A DNA stretch of 64,000 bases from Aldehydirespirator sp965117015 (lineage in GTDB: Bacteria; Actinomycetota; Acidimicrobiia; Acidimicrobiales; Aldehydirespiratoraceae), in assembly GCA_965117015.1 (NCBI GenBank), contig OZ220747.1, forward strand, positions 1,240,001 to 1,304,000, read 5' to 3'. A program made the translations under genes and the position numbers. Each line of letters begins with the position of its first letter. The first letter of the stretch is position 1. The notes below the pieces were generated by a model, which saw only the letters and a program-made list of their open reading frames with translations, searched no databases and had not been told where the DNA came from. Shown piece by piece: positions 48,126-57,400 of this stretch.

Positions 48126-48398
48126 ATGTTGCTGGTGCCCTGTCCGAACTGCGGGCCGCGCAACTCCGCGGACCTGCGGTACGGGGGCGAGTCCCACGCT
48201 CGTCCCGACCCCGCCACTGCGACCCCCCAGCAGTGGCGGGGCTATCTCTACCTGCGCGACAACCCCGCCGGCTGGCTCCGGGAGACCTGGTACTGCCGGT
48301 CCGGCTGCCGCCGCTGGTTCACCCTCGACCGCAACACGGCCACCAACGAGTTCCGCACCCCGCCGATGCCCGGCGACAAGCGAGGCGGCAAGGCATGA
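48126..48398 (+). CDS. soxD: Sarcosine oxidase subunit delta
   Basis: 90 residues with the SoxD zinc-binding pattern CPNCG at 6-10 and CRSGCRRWF near 57-65; the segment YLYLRDNPAGWLRETWYC is diagnostic. It is a small structural subunit of the heterotetramer. Its TGA overlaps the soxA ATG as ATGA (48395-48398). Confidence 0.95.
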   Translation: MLLVPCPNCGPRNSADLRYGGESHARPDPATATPQQWRGYLYLRDNPAGWLRETWYCRSGCRRWFTLDRNTATNEFRTPPMPGDKRGGKA

Positions 48399-51244
48399 CG
48401 ATGAGCCGCTTGGGCTCCCAGCCCACCGAGGTGATCGACCGCTCCACGAAGCTGCGCTTCCGTTGGAACGGCAAGCGCTTCGACGGATTCGAGGGGGACA
48501 CCATCGCCTCGGCGCTGGCCGCCTCAGGCGAGCACGTCTTCTCGCGCTCGATGAAGTACCACCGGCCCCGCGGCATCCTCACCGCCGACTACTGGGATCC
48601 CAACCTGATGGTGCAGGTGGGAGACGACCCCAACGTGCGGGCCGGGCACCGCCTGCTGGAGGCAGGCATGGACGTGCAGGCCCAGAACGTCTGGCCGTCG
48701 CTGCACCGTGACATCAAGGCGGCCAACGGACTGGTCGGGCGTTTCCTGACGGCCGGCTTCTACTACAAGACATTCATGCGCCCCGCGTGGCTTTGGCCCA
48801 CCTACGAGCGGGTGCTGGCCACGTTCGCGCCGGGTGGCAAGGTCGACCCGGACACGCCCCACCGCTACCACGACAAGCGCTACTTGCATCCCGACGTGGT
48901 GGTGGCCGGGGCCGGACCGGCCGGGATCGAGGCCGCTCTGGCCGCGGCTGCAGCCGGTGCCGGGGTGCTGCTCGTGGAGCACGAGCACACGGTGGGCGGC
49001 CACCTGCGCTACAGCAGCAGCGACTCGGATCGGGCTGCGCTGGCCGAGTTGCGAGCGGCACTCGACGCCTCCGACGTGGAGGTGCTCACCGACTCCACCG
49101 TCACCGGCCGCTACGAGGACAACTGGCTCGGGATCGTCCAGCGCAACCATCCGATCGCGGTCGAGCGCCTCATCAAGGCCCGGGCCAAGGTGCTGGTAGC
49201 TGCGCCCGGCCTGATCGAGAGGCCCTACGTGTTCGAAGGCAACGACCGGCCGGGCGTGGTCACCTCGGGTGCGGTCCGTCGTCTGATCAACCTGTGGGGG
49301 GTCAAGCCCGGCGAGCGGGCCGTGGTGTTCACCGCCAACTCCGACGGCGACGCGGCCGCCGCCGATCTTGACCGGGTCGGGGTGGAGGTCGCCGCGGTCA
49401 TCGACGGCCGCGAGGGCCGGCTCGTCAGCTCGGCCCAGGGTTCGTCGAAGGCGGTGGAGGCTGTGGTGGCCGGGGGCAATCGCATCGAGGCCGACCTGCT
49501 CGTGATGGCCGCGGGCTGGACCGCTCCCACTTCCTTGCTCAACATGGCCGGCGACCGGCCGGTGTATGACCCGGCAGCCGCCCGTTTCTTCCCGTCGGAT
49601 CCTCCCGGCAACGTGCTGGCCACCGGCGGGCTGGCCGGCGACGGCACCCTCGACGACCTGCGGACCCACGGAGCGGTCACCGGGCGCCTGGCTGCGCAGC
49701 GAGCTGCCGCTGTGGCTCATCGCCTGCAGGCGCGGACCGCCCGGGCCCGGCCGGTCGAGGGCGACGAACCCGCCTGGGCGCCCGATGAGCGCACCCCGCT
49801 GGGCCGCGACTCCCATCCCGAGCTGTACCGCTCCGACACCCACGGCATGGTCGACCTCTCCGAGGATGTCGGATCCAAGGATCTGGTCGCCGCCGCCCGG
49901 GAGGGCTACGACTCCGTGGAGCTGGCCAAGCGCTTCACCACCGCCACCATGGGCCCCTCGCAGGGCAAGCTCGAGACGGTCAACACCGTGGCCGCCATCG
50001 CCGAGGCCCGGGGCGAGACCATCACCCAGGTCGGTACCACCGTGTGGCGACCGCCCTACGCGCCGCTCACTCTGGGCGCGTTGGGCGGGCGGGTGTTCGA
50101 GCCGGTGCGGGTGTCGTCGATCCATCCGTGGCACGAGGCCAACGGGGTGAGCACGATCCTCGCCGGCCAGTGGATCCGCCCCGACCACTACGGCGATCCC
50201 GCCGCAGAAGTCCGCAACGTGCGCACCAACGTCGGTCTGATCGACGTCACGCCGTTGGGCAAGCTCGATTTGCGTGGTCCCGACATCCCGAAGCTGCTCA
50301 ACCTGCTCTACACCAACAAGTGGTCGAAACTGCCGATCGGCAAGGTGCGCTACGGGATGATGTGCGCCGAGGACGGCGTGGTGCTCGACGACGGCGTCAC
50401 CGGCCGCCTGGGAGAGGACCACTACCTGATGACCACCACCAGCTCCGGCGCGGGCAGCGTGTGGGAGTGGGTCGAGAACTGGCTGCAGACCGAGCGTCCT
50501 GACTGGAAGGTGCACGTCACCCCGGTGACCACCGCCTACGTCAGCATCAACGTGGCCGGCCCCAAGGCGCGCGAGCTGGTCGGCCGGGTGACCGAGGGTG
50601 TGGACCTGTCGCCCGAGGCATTCCCCTATATGGAGGTCCGCATGGCCACGGTCGCGGGGGTGGCCGGCTGCGTCATGTGGCGTATCGGCTTCACCGGTGA
50701 GCTGTCCTTCGAGATCCACGCCCCCGCGGGCCATGGCCGCCACGTCTGGGAGGCGCTCATGGACGCCGGCCGAGACCTCGGCGTCGGACCGTTCGGGCTG
50801 GAGGGTCAGCGCATCATGCGGCTGGAGAAGGGCCATTTCATCGTGGGCCAGGACACCGACGGCCTGACTCTGGGCCCGAGCACCGGCCTGAGCCCGCTGA
50901 TCAAGCTCGACAAGGACGACTTCGCGGGCAAGCCTGAGCTGGCCTGGGCCACCGACCGCCGCCTGCCCATGATCGTGGCCATCCAACCGGACGATCCCAA
51001 TGTGGTGCCCGAGGAGGCCGCCCAGATCGTGCGGGGCAACACCAACGAGATTCTGGGCCGCATCACCTCGGCCCGGATGTCGCCCACCCTGGGCCGGTCG
51101 ATCTGTCTGGGCCAGGTGGAGCCTGAGCTGGCCGCGGGCGGCACCAAGCTGACCGTGCTGCTGGCCTCCGGTGAGCGCATCAGCGCCACCGTGATGGACC
51201 ACCACGCCCATTTCGATCCGGCGGGGGAGCGGCTCCGTGGCTGA
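48395..51244 (+). CDS. soxA: Sarcosine oxidase subunit alpha
   Basis: 949 residues from the ATG at 48395; an in-frame ATG at 48401 is also possible, and the open frame upstream is out of phase with soxD. Domain 1 (1-100): LRFRWNGKRFDGFEGDTIASALAASGEHVFSRSMKYHRPRGILTADY. Domain 2: NAD-binding VVVAGAGPAGIEAALAAAAAGAGVLLVEHEH and an FAD-type fold. Domain 3 (about 580-945): GcvT-like folate-binding region (VGLIDVTPLGKLDLRGPDIPKLLNLLYTNKW ... GFTGELSFEIHAP). It accepts the methyl group on tetrahydrofolate as 5,10-methylene-THF. The stop overlaps soxG by 8 bases. Confidence 0.95.
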   Translation: MTMSRLGSQPTEVIDRSTKLRFRWNGKRFDGFEGDTIASALAASGEHVFSRSMKYHRPRGILTADYWDPNLMVQVGDDPNVRAGHRLLEAGMDVQAQNVWPSLHRDIKAANGLVGRFLTAGFYYKTFMRPAWLWPTYERVLATFAPGGKVDPDTPHRYHDKRYLHPDVVVAGAGPAGIEAALAAAAAGAGVLLVEHEHTVGGHLRYSSSDSDRAALAELRAALDASDVEVLTDSTVTGRYEDNWLGIVQRNHPIAVERLIKARAKVLVAAPGLIERPYVFEGNDRPGVVTSGAVRRLINLWGVKPGERAVVFTANSDGDAAAADLDRVGVEVAAVIDGREGRLVSSAQGSSKAVEAVVAGGNRIEADLLVMAAGWTAPTSLLNMAGDRPVYDPAAARFFPSDPPGNVLATGGLAGDGTLDDLRTHGAVTGRLAAQRAAAVAHRLQARTARARPVEGDEPAWAPDERTPLGRDSHPELYRSDTHGMVDLSEDVGSKDLVAAAREGYDSVELAKRFTTATMGPSQGKLETVNTVAAIAEARGETITQVGTTVWRPPYAPLTLGALGGRVFEPVRVSSIHPWHEANGVSTILAGQWIRPDHYGDPAAEVRNVRTNVGLIDVTPLGKLDLRGPDIPKLLNLLYTNKWSKLPIGKVRYGMMCAEDGVVLDDGVTGRLGEDHYLMTTTSSGAGSVWEWVENWLQTERPDWKVHVTPVTTAYVSINVAGPKARELVGRVTEGVDLSPEAFPYMEVRMATVAGVAGCVMWRIGFTGELSFEIHAPAGHGRHVWEALMDAGRDLGVGPFGLEGQRIMRLEKGHFIVGQDTDGLTLGPSTGLSPLIKLDKDDFAGKPELAWATDRRLPMIVAIQPDDPNVVPEEAAQIVRGNTNEILGRITSARMSPTLGRSICLGQVEPELAAGGTKLTVLLASGERISATVMDHHAHFDPAGERLRG

Positions 51245-51818
51245 ATCGCCCGCCTTCGAGAGCCCGGTCGTGCGGAGCTACGAGTTCTCTTCTGGTGGCC
51301 CCCTCATGCTCACCGACGCCAGCCCCACCACCAAGTGGCTGGTGCGGGGTGAGGTCGGAGGCGCGGCCGCCGATCGGCTCGCCGCACCGTTCGGGTCGTC
51401 CCGGGACGCAGGGGGCGGAGCGCTCGTGCTGGGCTCCAGGCCCGGAGAGTGGATCGTTGTGGGTCCCGCCGACGCGGTGGCCGCGGTGGTGGCCGGCCTT
51501 GACGAGTTGGACTCGTCCGAGTTCGTGACTTCTCTCGACTGGACTCACGGTCGGGCCCTCTTCCTGGTCACCGGGACCGACGCGCCCCGGATGCTCGAGA
51601 AGGTGTGCAGCCTCGACTGGTCCGACTCGATGACGCCGGACGGCGCGGTGGCCTCAGCGTCGGTGGCCAAGGTCACCTGCGACATAGCCCGCTGCGACGG
51701 TGACGGCACACCCTCGTACATGATCTTCTGTGACCGCTCCTTCGGCCAGTACCTGTTCGACGCTCTCATCGACGCAGGTGACGAGTTCGGCCTCGCTGTC
51801 GACGTCCCCGGCGGCTGA
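51237..51818 (+). CDS. soxG: Sarcosine oxidase subunit gamma
   Basis: 193 residues from a GTG overlapping soxA by 8 bases. It resembles the small SoxG subunit: LGSRPGEWIVVGPADAVAAVVAGL, SLDWTHGRALFLVTGTDAPRMLEKVCSLDW, and a C-terminal DRSFGQYLFDALIDAGDEFGL (compare the usual RSF-x-x-Y-L-x-D-x-L). It shares the GcvT-like fold and completes the heterotetramer. Last gene of the operon; 130 bases without recognisable features follow before the cytochrome gene. Confidence 0.92.
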   Translation: MAESPAFESPVVRSYEFSSGGPLMLTDASPTTKWLVRGEVGGAAADRLAAPFGSSRDAGGGALVLGSRPGEWIVVGPADAVAAVVAGLDELDSSEFVTSLDWTHGRALFLVTGTDAPRMLEKVCSLDWSDSMTPDGAVASASVAKVTCDIARCDGDGTPSYMIFCDRSFGQYLFDALIDAGDEFGLAVDVPGG

Positions 51819-51948
51819 CCAGCTCCCGGCCGCAAAGTCACCCTCGCCGAGGGCAGCCAAGCGCGGTCAGACCGCCTATCCTCGTGTCGCCGGGGCTCGT
51901 CGCTCCGGCACCGTCCGGTCCGCCCCCCACCGCCGATGGAGACGCTAA

Positions 51949-52779
51949 GTGGTCGACGTACCTGAGTATCTGCTCGAACGCTCGCGTCAGCGTCGGGCCG
52001 AACTGACCGGTACCGAACCCTCAGACGCCGGCGACGCCGGGCCCGCCGGTGATGCCCCGTCGGCCGCGGCTCCTGCGGCCGCTGCGGCGGCCGTGCCCGC
52101 TCCGGCTGCTCCCGCTCCTATTCCTGAGGCCGCCCCTCCGCCTCCGCCCGAGCCGGACCCGCCCTACGTGCAGGCCGCCCAGGCCCGCAAGCGGATGCCG
52201 TACTGGGCCGCGTCGGTGATGGTGTTCCTGCCCATCTGGGCCATCTTCTACGTGGGCATGCTGGAGCCGCCCGACTCCGAGGAGCTGGTGCTGGCCGACA
52301 ACGGAGCCACCGTGTACAGCACATGTGCCTCGTGTCACGGCGCCGACGGCTCCGGCACGGCCACCGGTCGCCAGCTCAACGACGGCGAGCTGCTGCTCAC
52401 CTTCGGTCCGGCGCCCGGATTCGACGGCTTGGCCCACCACCTGTCCTGGGTGTATCTGGGCACGGCCGACACCAAGCGCCTGGGGCTCGACTTCTACGGC
52501 AACCCGGACCGGCCCGACGGCCAGCGCGAGGTGGACAGCTTCGCCAGCGGCATGAGCGGCTTCTCCAACCTGAGCCTGGAGGACCTGGTCTCGGTGGTGT
52601 ACTACGAGAGGGTCGTCCACGGCGGCCTGGACGCCGAGACGGCGGCGCTCGAGGAGGAGATGCTGCTCGCTCTGGTGGCCGATGCTCCAGCCTTCGAAAC
52701 CGGCTCGCCCGACGAGATCAGCGCCCTGCTAACCGAGTCCGCCGAGGGCCACGGCATCGATCTCGCCGCCGGCGAGTAG
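51949..52779 (+). CDS. Membrane-anchored monohaem cytochrome c
   Basis: 276 residues from a GTG. Residues 20-75 are a Pro/Ala-rich cytoplasmic segment; one transmembrane helix lies at about 86-104 (WAASVMVFLPIWAIFYVGML). The haem motif CASCH is at 126-130, and Met202 in GMSGF is the probable sixth ligand. The C-terminal 60 residues are acidic helices. It would carry electrons on the outer face of the membrane. It follows the sarcosine-oxidase operon but is not part of that enzyme; it could serve a terminal oxidase or the SoeABC-like complex. Confidence 0.85.
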   Translation: MVDVPEYLLERSRQRRAELTGTEPSDAGDAGPAGDAPSAAAPAAAAAAVPAPAAPAPIPEAAPPPPPEPDPPYVQAAQARKRMPYWAASVMVFLPIWAIFYVGMLEPPDSEELVLADNGATVYSTCASCHGADGSGTATGRQLNDGELLLTFGPAPGFDGLAHHLSWVYLGTADTKRLGLDFYGNPDRPDGQREVDSFASGMSGFSNLSLEDLVSVVYYERVVHGGLDAETAALEEEMLLALVADAPAFETGSPDEISALLTESAEGHGIDLAAGE

Positions 52780-52807
52780 CCGGCCGGGCCAGTCGAGGCC
52801 CACCCTA

Positions 52808-54424
52808 GTGACCTCCATGGACATCACGGCTACCACCGAGTGGACGGCCTTGCACCGCCACGCCCGCGATCTGCAGGCGGCGGGCGTGGACTTGGCTGGG
52901 CTGTTCAACGTCGACCCGGACCGGGCTGGCCGCTGCACTTCGCTGGTAGGCGATCTGGTTGTCGACTGGTCCCGGCATTTGGTCAACGACGGCACTGTGG
53001 AACTGCTGCTGGCCCTGGCTGACCGGGCAGGAGTGGCGGCGCGGATCGAGGCGATGCTGGCGGGCGAGCGGGTCAACGTCACGGATGACCGTGCCGTTCT
53101 GCACACCGCTCTGCGGGCTCCGGCTGGTGAGGCCGTCGTGACCGGAGGGGTTGACGTGGCGCCGGCCATTGCCGCCGAGCGTGAACGGATGGGGGCCTTC
53201 GTTCGGGCGTTGCGCTCCGGGGAGAGGCGAGGGGCTACGGGTCTGCCGATCCGCACGGTGGTGAACCTCGGCATCGGCGGTTCACAGTTGGGGCCGTCCA
53301 TGGCCCACGAGGCGCTGGCCGCCTTCCGTTCGGGTGACCTCGAGTGCCGGTTCGTGTCGAATATCGATCCGGCCGCGCTGGCTTCGGGCCTGGACGGCCT
53401 CGATCCGGCTGAGACGCTGTTCATCGTGGTGTCGAAGGGCTTCGCCACCGCCGAGACACTGGCCAATGCCCGCGCCGCTCGGGCCTGGGCCGCGTCGGTG
53501 CTCGGTTCTGAGGCCGCGAGCCGGCACTTCGTGGCGGTAACCGCGGACCGGGACGCGGCAGTTGAGTTCGGCATCGAGCCGGACGATGTGTTCGCAACAT
53601 GGGACTGGGTCGGCGGCCGGTTCTCGATGGGGTCGGCGGCGGGTCTGGCCGTGATGGCGGCCATCGGCGAGGAGAACTTCGCGGCGATGCTGGCCGGGAT
53701 GCGCACCATTGACGAGCACGTGGCTGCGGGGCCGGCGGCCAGTGTCCCGATGCTGCTGGGCCTGCTGTCGGTGTGGTACCGCAACTTCTGGGGGTTTCAG
53801 ACGCGGGCGGTGGTGCCGTACTCGGAGCGGCTGCGGCTGTTCGGTGTCTGGTTGCAGCAGGTGATCATGGAGTCCAACGGCAAGCGGGTCCGTCTCGACG
53901 GCAGCCCGGTGGGCTGCGAGACCGCCGAGATCGTGTGGGGAGGTCCGGGAACCGACAGCCAGCACTCCTTCCACCAGTTGCTGCACCAGGGCACCACGGT
54001 CGTGCCCGCCGATTTCATCGTGCTGGCCCGCCCGGATGCTGACGTCGCTGGTGTCGCCGGCGCCGCAGAGCGCCACGAGGCCCTTGTTGCCAACTGCTTC
54101 GCCCAAGCCGCCGCGCTGGCCTTCGGCACCCCGGCCGGAGCTGATCCTCACGGCGAGCTGCCCGGCAATCGCCCGTCGACGGTGATCCTGGCACGGGAGT
54201 TGACGCCCTCGGTTCTAGGACAGCTGGTAGCCCTATACGAGCATCAGACGGTGGTGCAGGGAGCGGTGTGGGGCATCAACAGCTTCGACCAGTTCGGCGT
54301 CGAGCGAGGCAAGACCCTGGCCGATGGGATAGCCGCCGACCTACAGGCCGGCACCGCCCCAACCGACACCGACCACGACCCCTCCACGAAGTCACTGCTC
54401 GCCCACTACCACCGACTTATGTAG
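52808..54424 (+). CDS. pgi: Glucose-6-phosphate isomerase
   Basis: 538 residues from a GTG at 52808. PGI signatures: VVNLGIGGSQLGPSMAHEAL, FIVVSKGFATAETLANARAA, WDWVGGRFSMGSAAGLAVM, VPYSERLRLFGVWLQQVIMESNGKRV, WGGPGTDSQHSFHQLLHQGT, and a C-terminal VWGINSFDQFGVERGKTLA. It interconverts glucose-6-phosphate and fructose-6-phosphate in the cytoplasm. Its last codons (HRLM and stop) form the left arm of a 14-bp inverted repeat whose right arm lies by the end of the convergent helicase gene. Confidence 0.97.
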   Translation: MTSMDITATTEWTALHRHARDLQAAGVDLAGLFNVDPDRAGRCTSLVGDLVVDWSRHLVNDGTVELLLALADRAGVAARIEAMLAGERVNVTDDRAVLHTALRAPAGEAVVTGGVDVAPAIAAERERMGAFVRALRSGERRGATGLPIRTVVNLGIGGSQLGPSMAHEALAAFRSGDLECRFVSNIDPAALASGLDGLDPAETLFIVVSKGFATAETLANARAARAWAASVLGSEAASRHFVAVTADRDAAVEFGIEPDDVFATWDWVGGRFSMGSAAGLAVMAAIGEENFAAMLAGMRTIDEHVAAGPAASVPMLLGLLSVWYRNFWGFQTRAVVPYSERLRLFGVWLQQVIMESNGKRVRLDGSPVGCETAEIVWGGPGTDSQHSFHQLLHQGTTVVPADFIVLARPDADVAGVAGAAERHEALVANCFAQAAALAFGTPAGADPHGELPGNRPSTVILARELTPSVLGQLVALYEHQTVVQGAVWGINSFDQFGVERGKTLADGIAADLQAGTAPTDTDHDPSTKSLLAHYHRLM

Positions 54425-54478
54425 AGCATGTCGTCGGAAATCGCCGAAGAATGACGGCTATAGATACATAAGTCGGTG
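54410..54478. repeat. 14-bp perfect inverted repeat at the pgi / defence-cassette junction
   Basis: CACCGACTTATGTA at 54410-54423 and its exact complement at 54465-54478, separated by 41 bases. The left arm covers the last pgi codons. A smaller stem (TCGG/CCGA) can form inside the loop. It may be a bidirectional terminator between convergent genes, or a trace of insertion of the cassette. Confidence 0.85.
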
Positions 54479-54484
54479 ACTCGG

Positions 54485-57400
54485 TCAGCTTCTGGGGGGT
54501 GACAGGTCGATCCGGAGTCGCTTCAACTCTTCGTCGGACGCGCGCTCGCCCAGCAGCTCGACCAACTCCTCCTGGCGCGGTTGACCGAAGGCGAGGCGAT
54601 ACGCGGCGAGGGTCTTTCGCAACTTCGGCAGGGCGGCCGCCTCCTGGCTGAACGGCATGACCGGCACATGGCGCTCGATCCTCGCAGGTCCCTGGTGAAA
54701 TATCCAGTAGGGCACCATCTCGTCGTCGTCAGCGTCTCGCGTGGCCACCGCCAGATCATGAAGGACGGTCCAGGGGTCGGCGCTGGCGTTGAGTCCGCCG
54801 GCGAGCAGGTGCGGGCCTAGGGTCGCGGCGATGTTGCGCCGGACCGCATGGCCCTTGTAGCGGTGGATACGACCCTCGCGCTGCTCCAGGTCGACCGGGT
54901 TGGAGGGCAGGTTCCAATGAACGACGGTATGGCACCATAAGTGGAAGTCCAGTCCCTCCTGCCCGATGGACGTCGAGGCCAGCACGAAGGGCCAGAACGG
55001 CGAGTTGAACGCAGCAGAGACGGACTCGACCCGGACCTCGCCGCCGCGTTCAAGCGTCTGGTTGGCGAAGGCGACCGCGAAACGGGTGCGCATCCTGTGC
55101 CGGTCGAACTCGATCTTGCGGCCTTTGTGCTTCTTACGGCCCTTGCGCTTTCTGATCGGGATGTCCACCCGATACGACGACGTGCGCAGCTCGAGGGCCT
55201 CTGCGATCTTGGCTGCGATGTCGTGAGCCGCTTCCCAGCGTCGGTCGTCGTCGGCCGCTTCCTGGTGCTGGTCGGCGTCTTCCAGGCTCAGATGGCCGAG
55301 CCAGTCGCGCAGTACGTGGCCATGCTCGTCGAGAACGGCTTGGAGGTTGCCATCCACACAGTGCCGCACAACATCACGCCAGTAACGGCCTTCGCCCTCG
55401 TCGGCGTCCGGGTGAGCGGAGTGTCCGCTGGCGACGACCGCGGTGACCTCCGGAGCGTTGAAGAAGCTCCTGAAGGCGGCCGCTATCCATGCGGCGTACT
55501 CAACCGTGCCGTCATCGTCGGAGACGGGCAGTCCGCAGACCGATGAGATCATGCGCAGCGCGCATTGCGCCGGGCCGCCCACCGCGACTTCGGCAAGCAC
55601 CTCGACAAGATCATCGGGAGGCCGGCCGAGGGCGCCTAGTCCATAGTCGACCATTGCCCGGGCCTCGGCGACGTGGGCACGGAGCCCCCGTCCAGCGTCG
55701 TCTTCCCAGTAACTGGCGCCATCGGAGCCGAGCAACAGGTCGATGACCTCCGGCGTGCGCTGCTGGTCGAGGAACAGCGGTGCGGCCCAGTACCACCGCC
55801 GGTCCACCACGCCGTCGTCGGGCGCGGCCCGAATCAGCGGTTCGATGGCCTGTCTCAGCCGGGAGGTGACGCGGTCGAGGACATCCGAGAGCAGGGGGCG
55901 GTCGCCGGTCGACCGCGTCGCCTCATCGCCGATCCCCGGTCCTGGACGTTGGCGGGGCGTCTGAGGTCGGGGGTCGCCGAGTCTGGCGAGGCTCGGACTC
56001 GGCCAGGTCAGCAGGAACGCGGTCATCGCGGCCGCTCGTCGAGTTGCCGATGTTTCCCCTGGCCTGGGTTGCCCCGTCGACTCCGTGGTTCGGAACCGCA
56101 GGCGCTGGCCGCCGCGTCTCCTGTACTTGGCCGAGTAGCGGTGGTCACGGGCCGCGAAGGCCCGCCGCTCGGCCTCGAAACTGACCAGCGCAGAGACCGC
56201 CTTCGGTACCACTGTCCATCCCGAGAAGATCAGGCGCTTGGTGAATCCCGTGGCCTCCGGCGATTCATACACCGATCCGGCGTCGTAGTAGCGCATCGAC
56301 GGAGGGACCCACAGCAGTTCGAAGGCGCGGTAGTTTGCCAAGTCATCGATCAACCAGCGGAGCCGCCCATTCTGGGGGTCGATCTGCTGGTATTGCTCGA
56401 TGTCTTCCCAGCTCAACAAGCCCGGGCCCGGATCGAGGTCTTCGCCGTCCAAGAGCCCGCACTCCGCGGCCTCCGTCACTGCATGTTTCAGCTTGTACGC
56501 CTCCATGAAGTTGACGAGATAGGGCGCCGACTTCCAGTACTCGGTCGGCTCGTGGTGCGCCACCGCTTCGGCTAGGCCGCCGATGCGCATGTAGGCGCGG
56601 AGGTCGTCAGAGCTCACAGCCGTGGGGGTCTCAGTTTCGTTGAGCATGCCGTCGCGGTCCGGGGTGGCCGCCAGCCGTTCGGTTCGTGCCATCACGCCGC
56701 GCAGTTCCACCTCGACGTCGCGGCAGATCGCGGTGGCCCGGTCGAGCGAGTCCCGCGACGTCAGCGCAGTGCGCAACTCCCTGAATCGACTCTGGAGCTG
56801 TTCGACCCGGTTCGGGTCCCCGAACAGGAACAAGCAGGTGTCGAGGAAGTCCTTGTAGTGGTCGCCTTCGAGTTCGCCCGAGGTGGTGTACATGCGGTAC
56901 GGCGTCGCCGACAGCAGCAGCGTCCGCGTCGGTCGCCCGGTATCAGGATCTCGGTAGTCGAAGAGTCGTTGGGCCAGTTCTGCCGCCAGATTCTCTGGCT
57001 CGGGCTGAAGCAAGTCCTTGAATCGCTGGAACTCGTCGAGCACCACTAGGTCCGGGCAAAGAGCATCGATGCCCACCAGTGCCATCACGCGGCGGACTTC
57101 CCCGATGAATTCCTGTCGGCGGCGGTGCAGTTCATAAGGGATCCTTCGCTTGTATGTCAGCCCGTCGACGAGTTCCTCGAACAAGGTCTGGAGACAGGGC
57201 CGGCCGTCTGCGATCCGGGCTCGGTCCGCTTGTTCGAGTCGCGTGCCGAAGTGCCCGAGTGATCCTTCGATCTGGGGGCGGTACCACCTCTCCCATTCGC
57301 GTACCCATCTGTCTCGGTCGTGTCGGCTGCCGGACCGGAGGCCCTCCCAGAAGATGCGCTTGACCGGTGATCGGCTCATGGCGTTCGCCCCCCAATGACC

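Noticed and set aside
48524..51211. 895-codon open frame on the minus strand
   Set aside because: Mirror of soxA; Gly/His/Val-rich sequence typical of antisense reading in high-GC genes.
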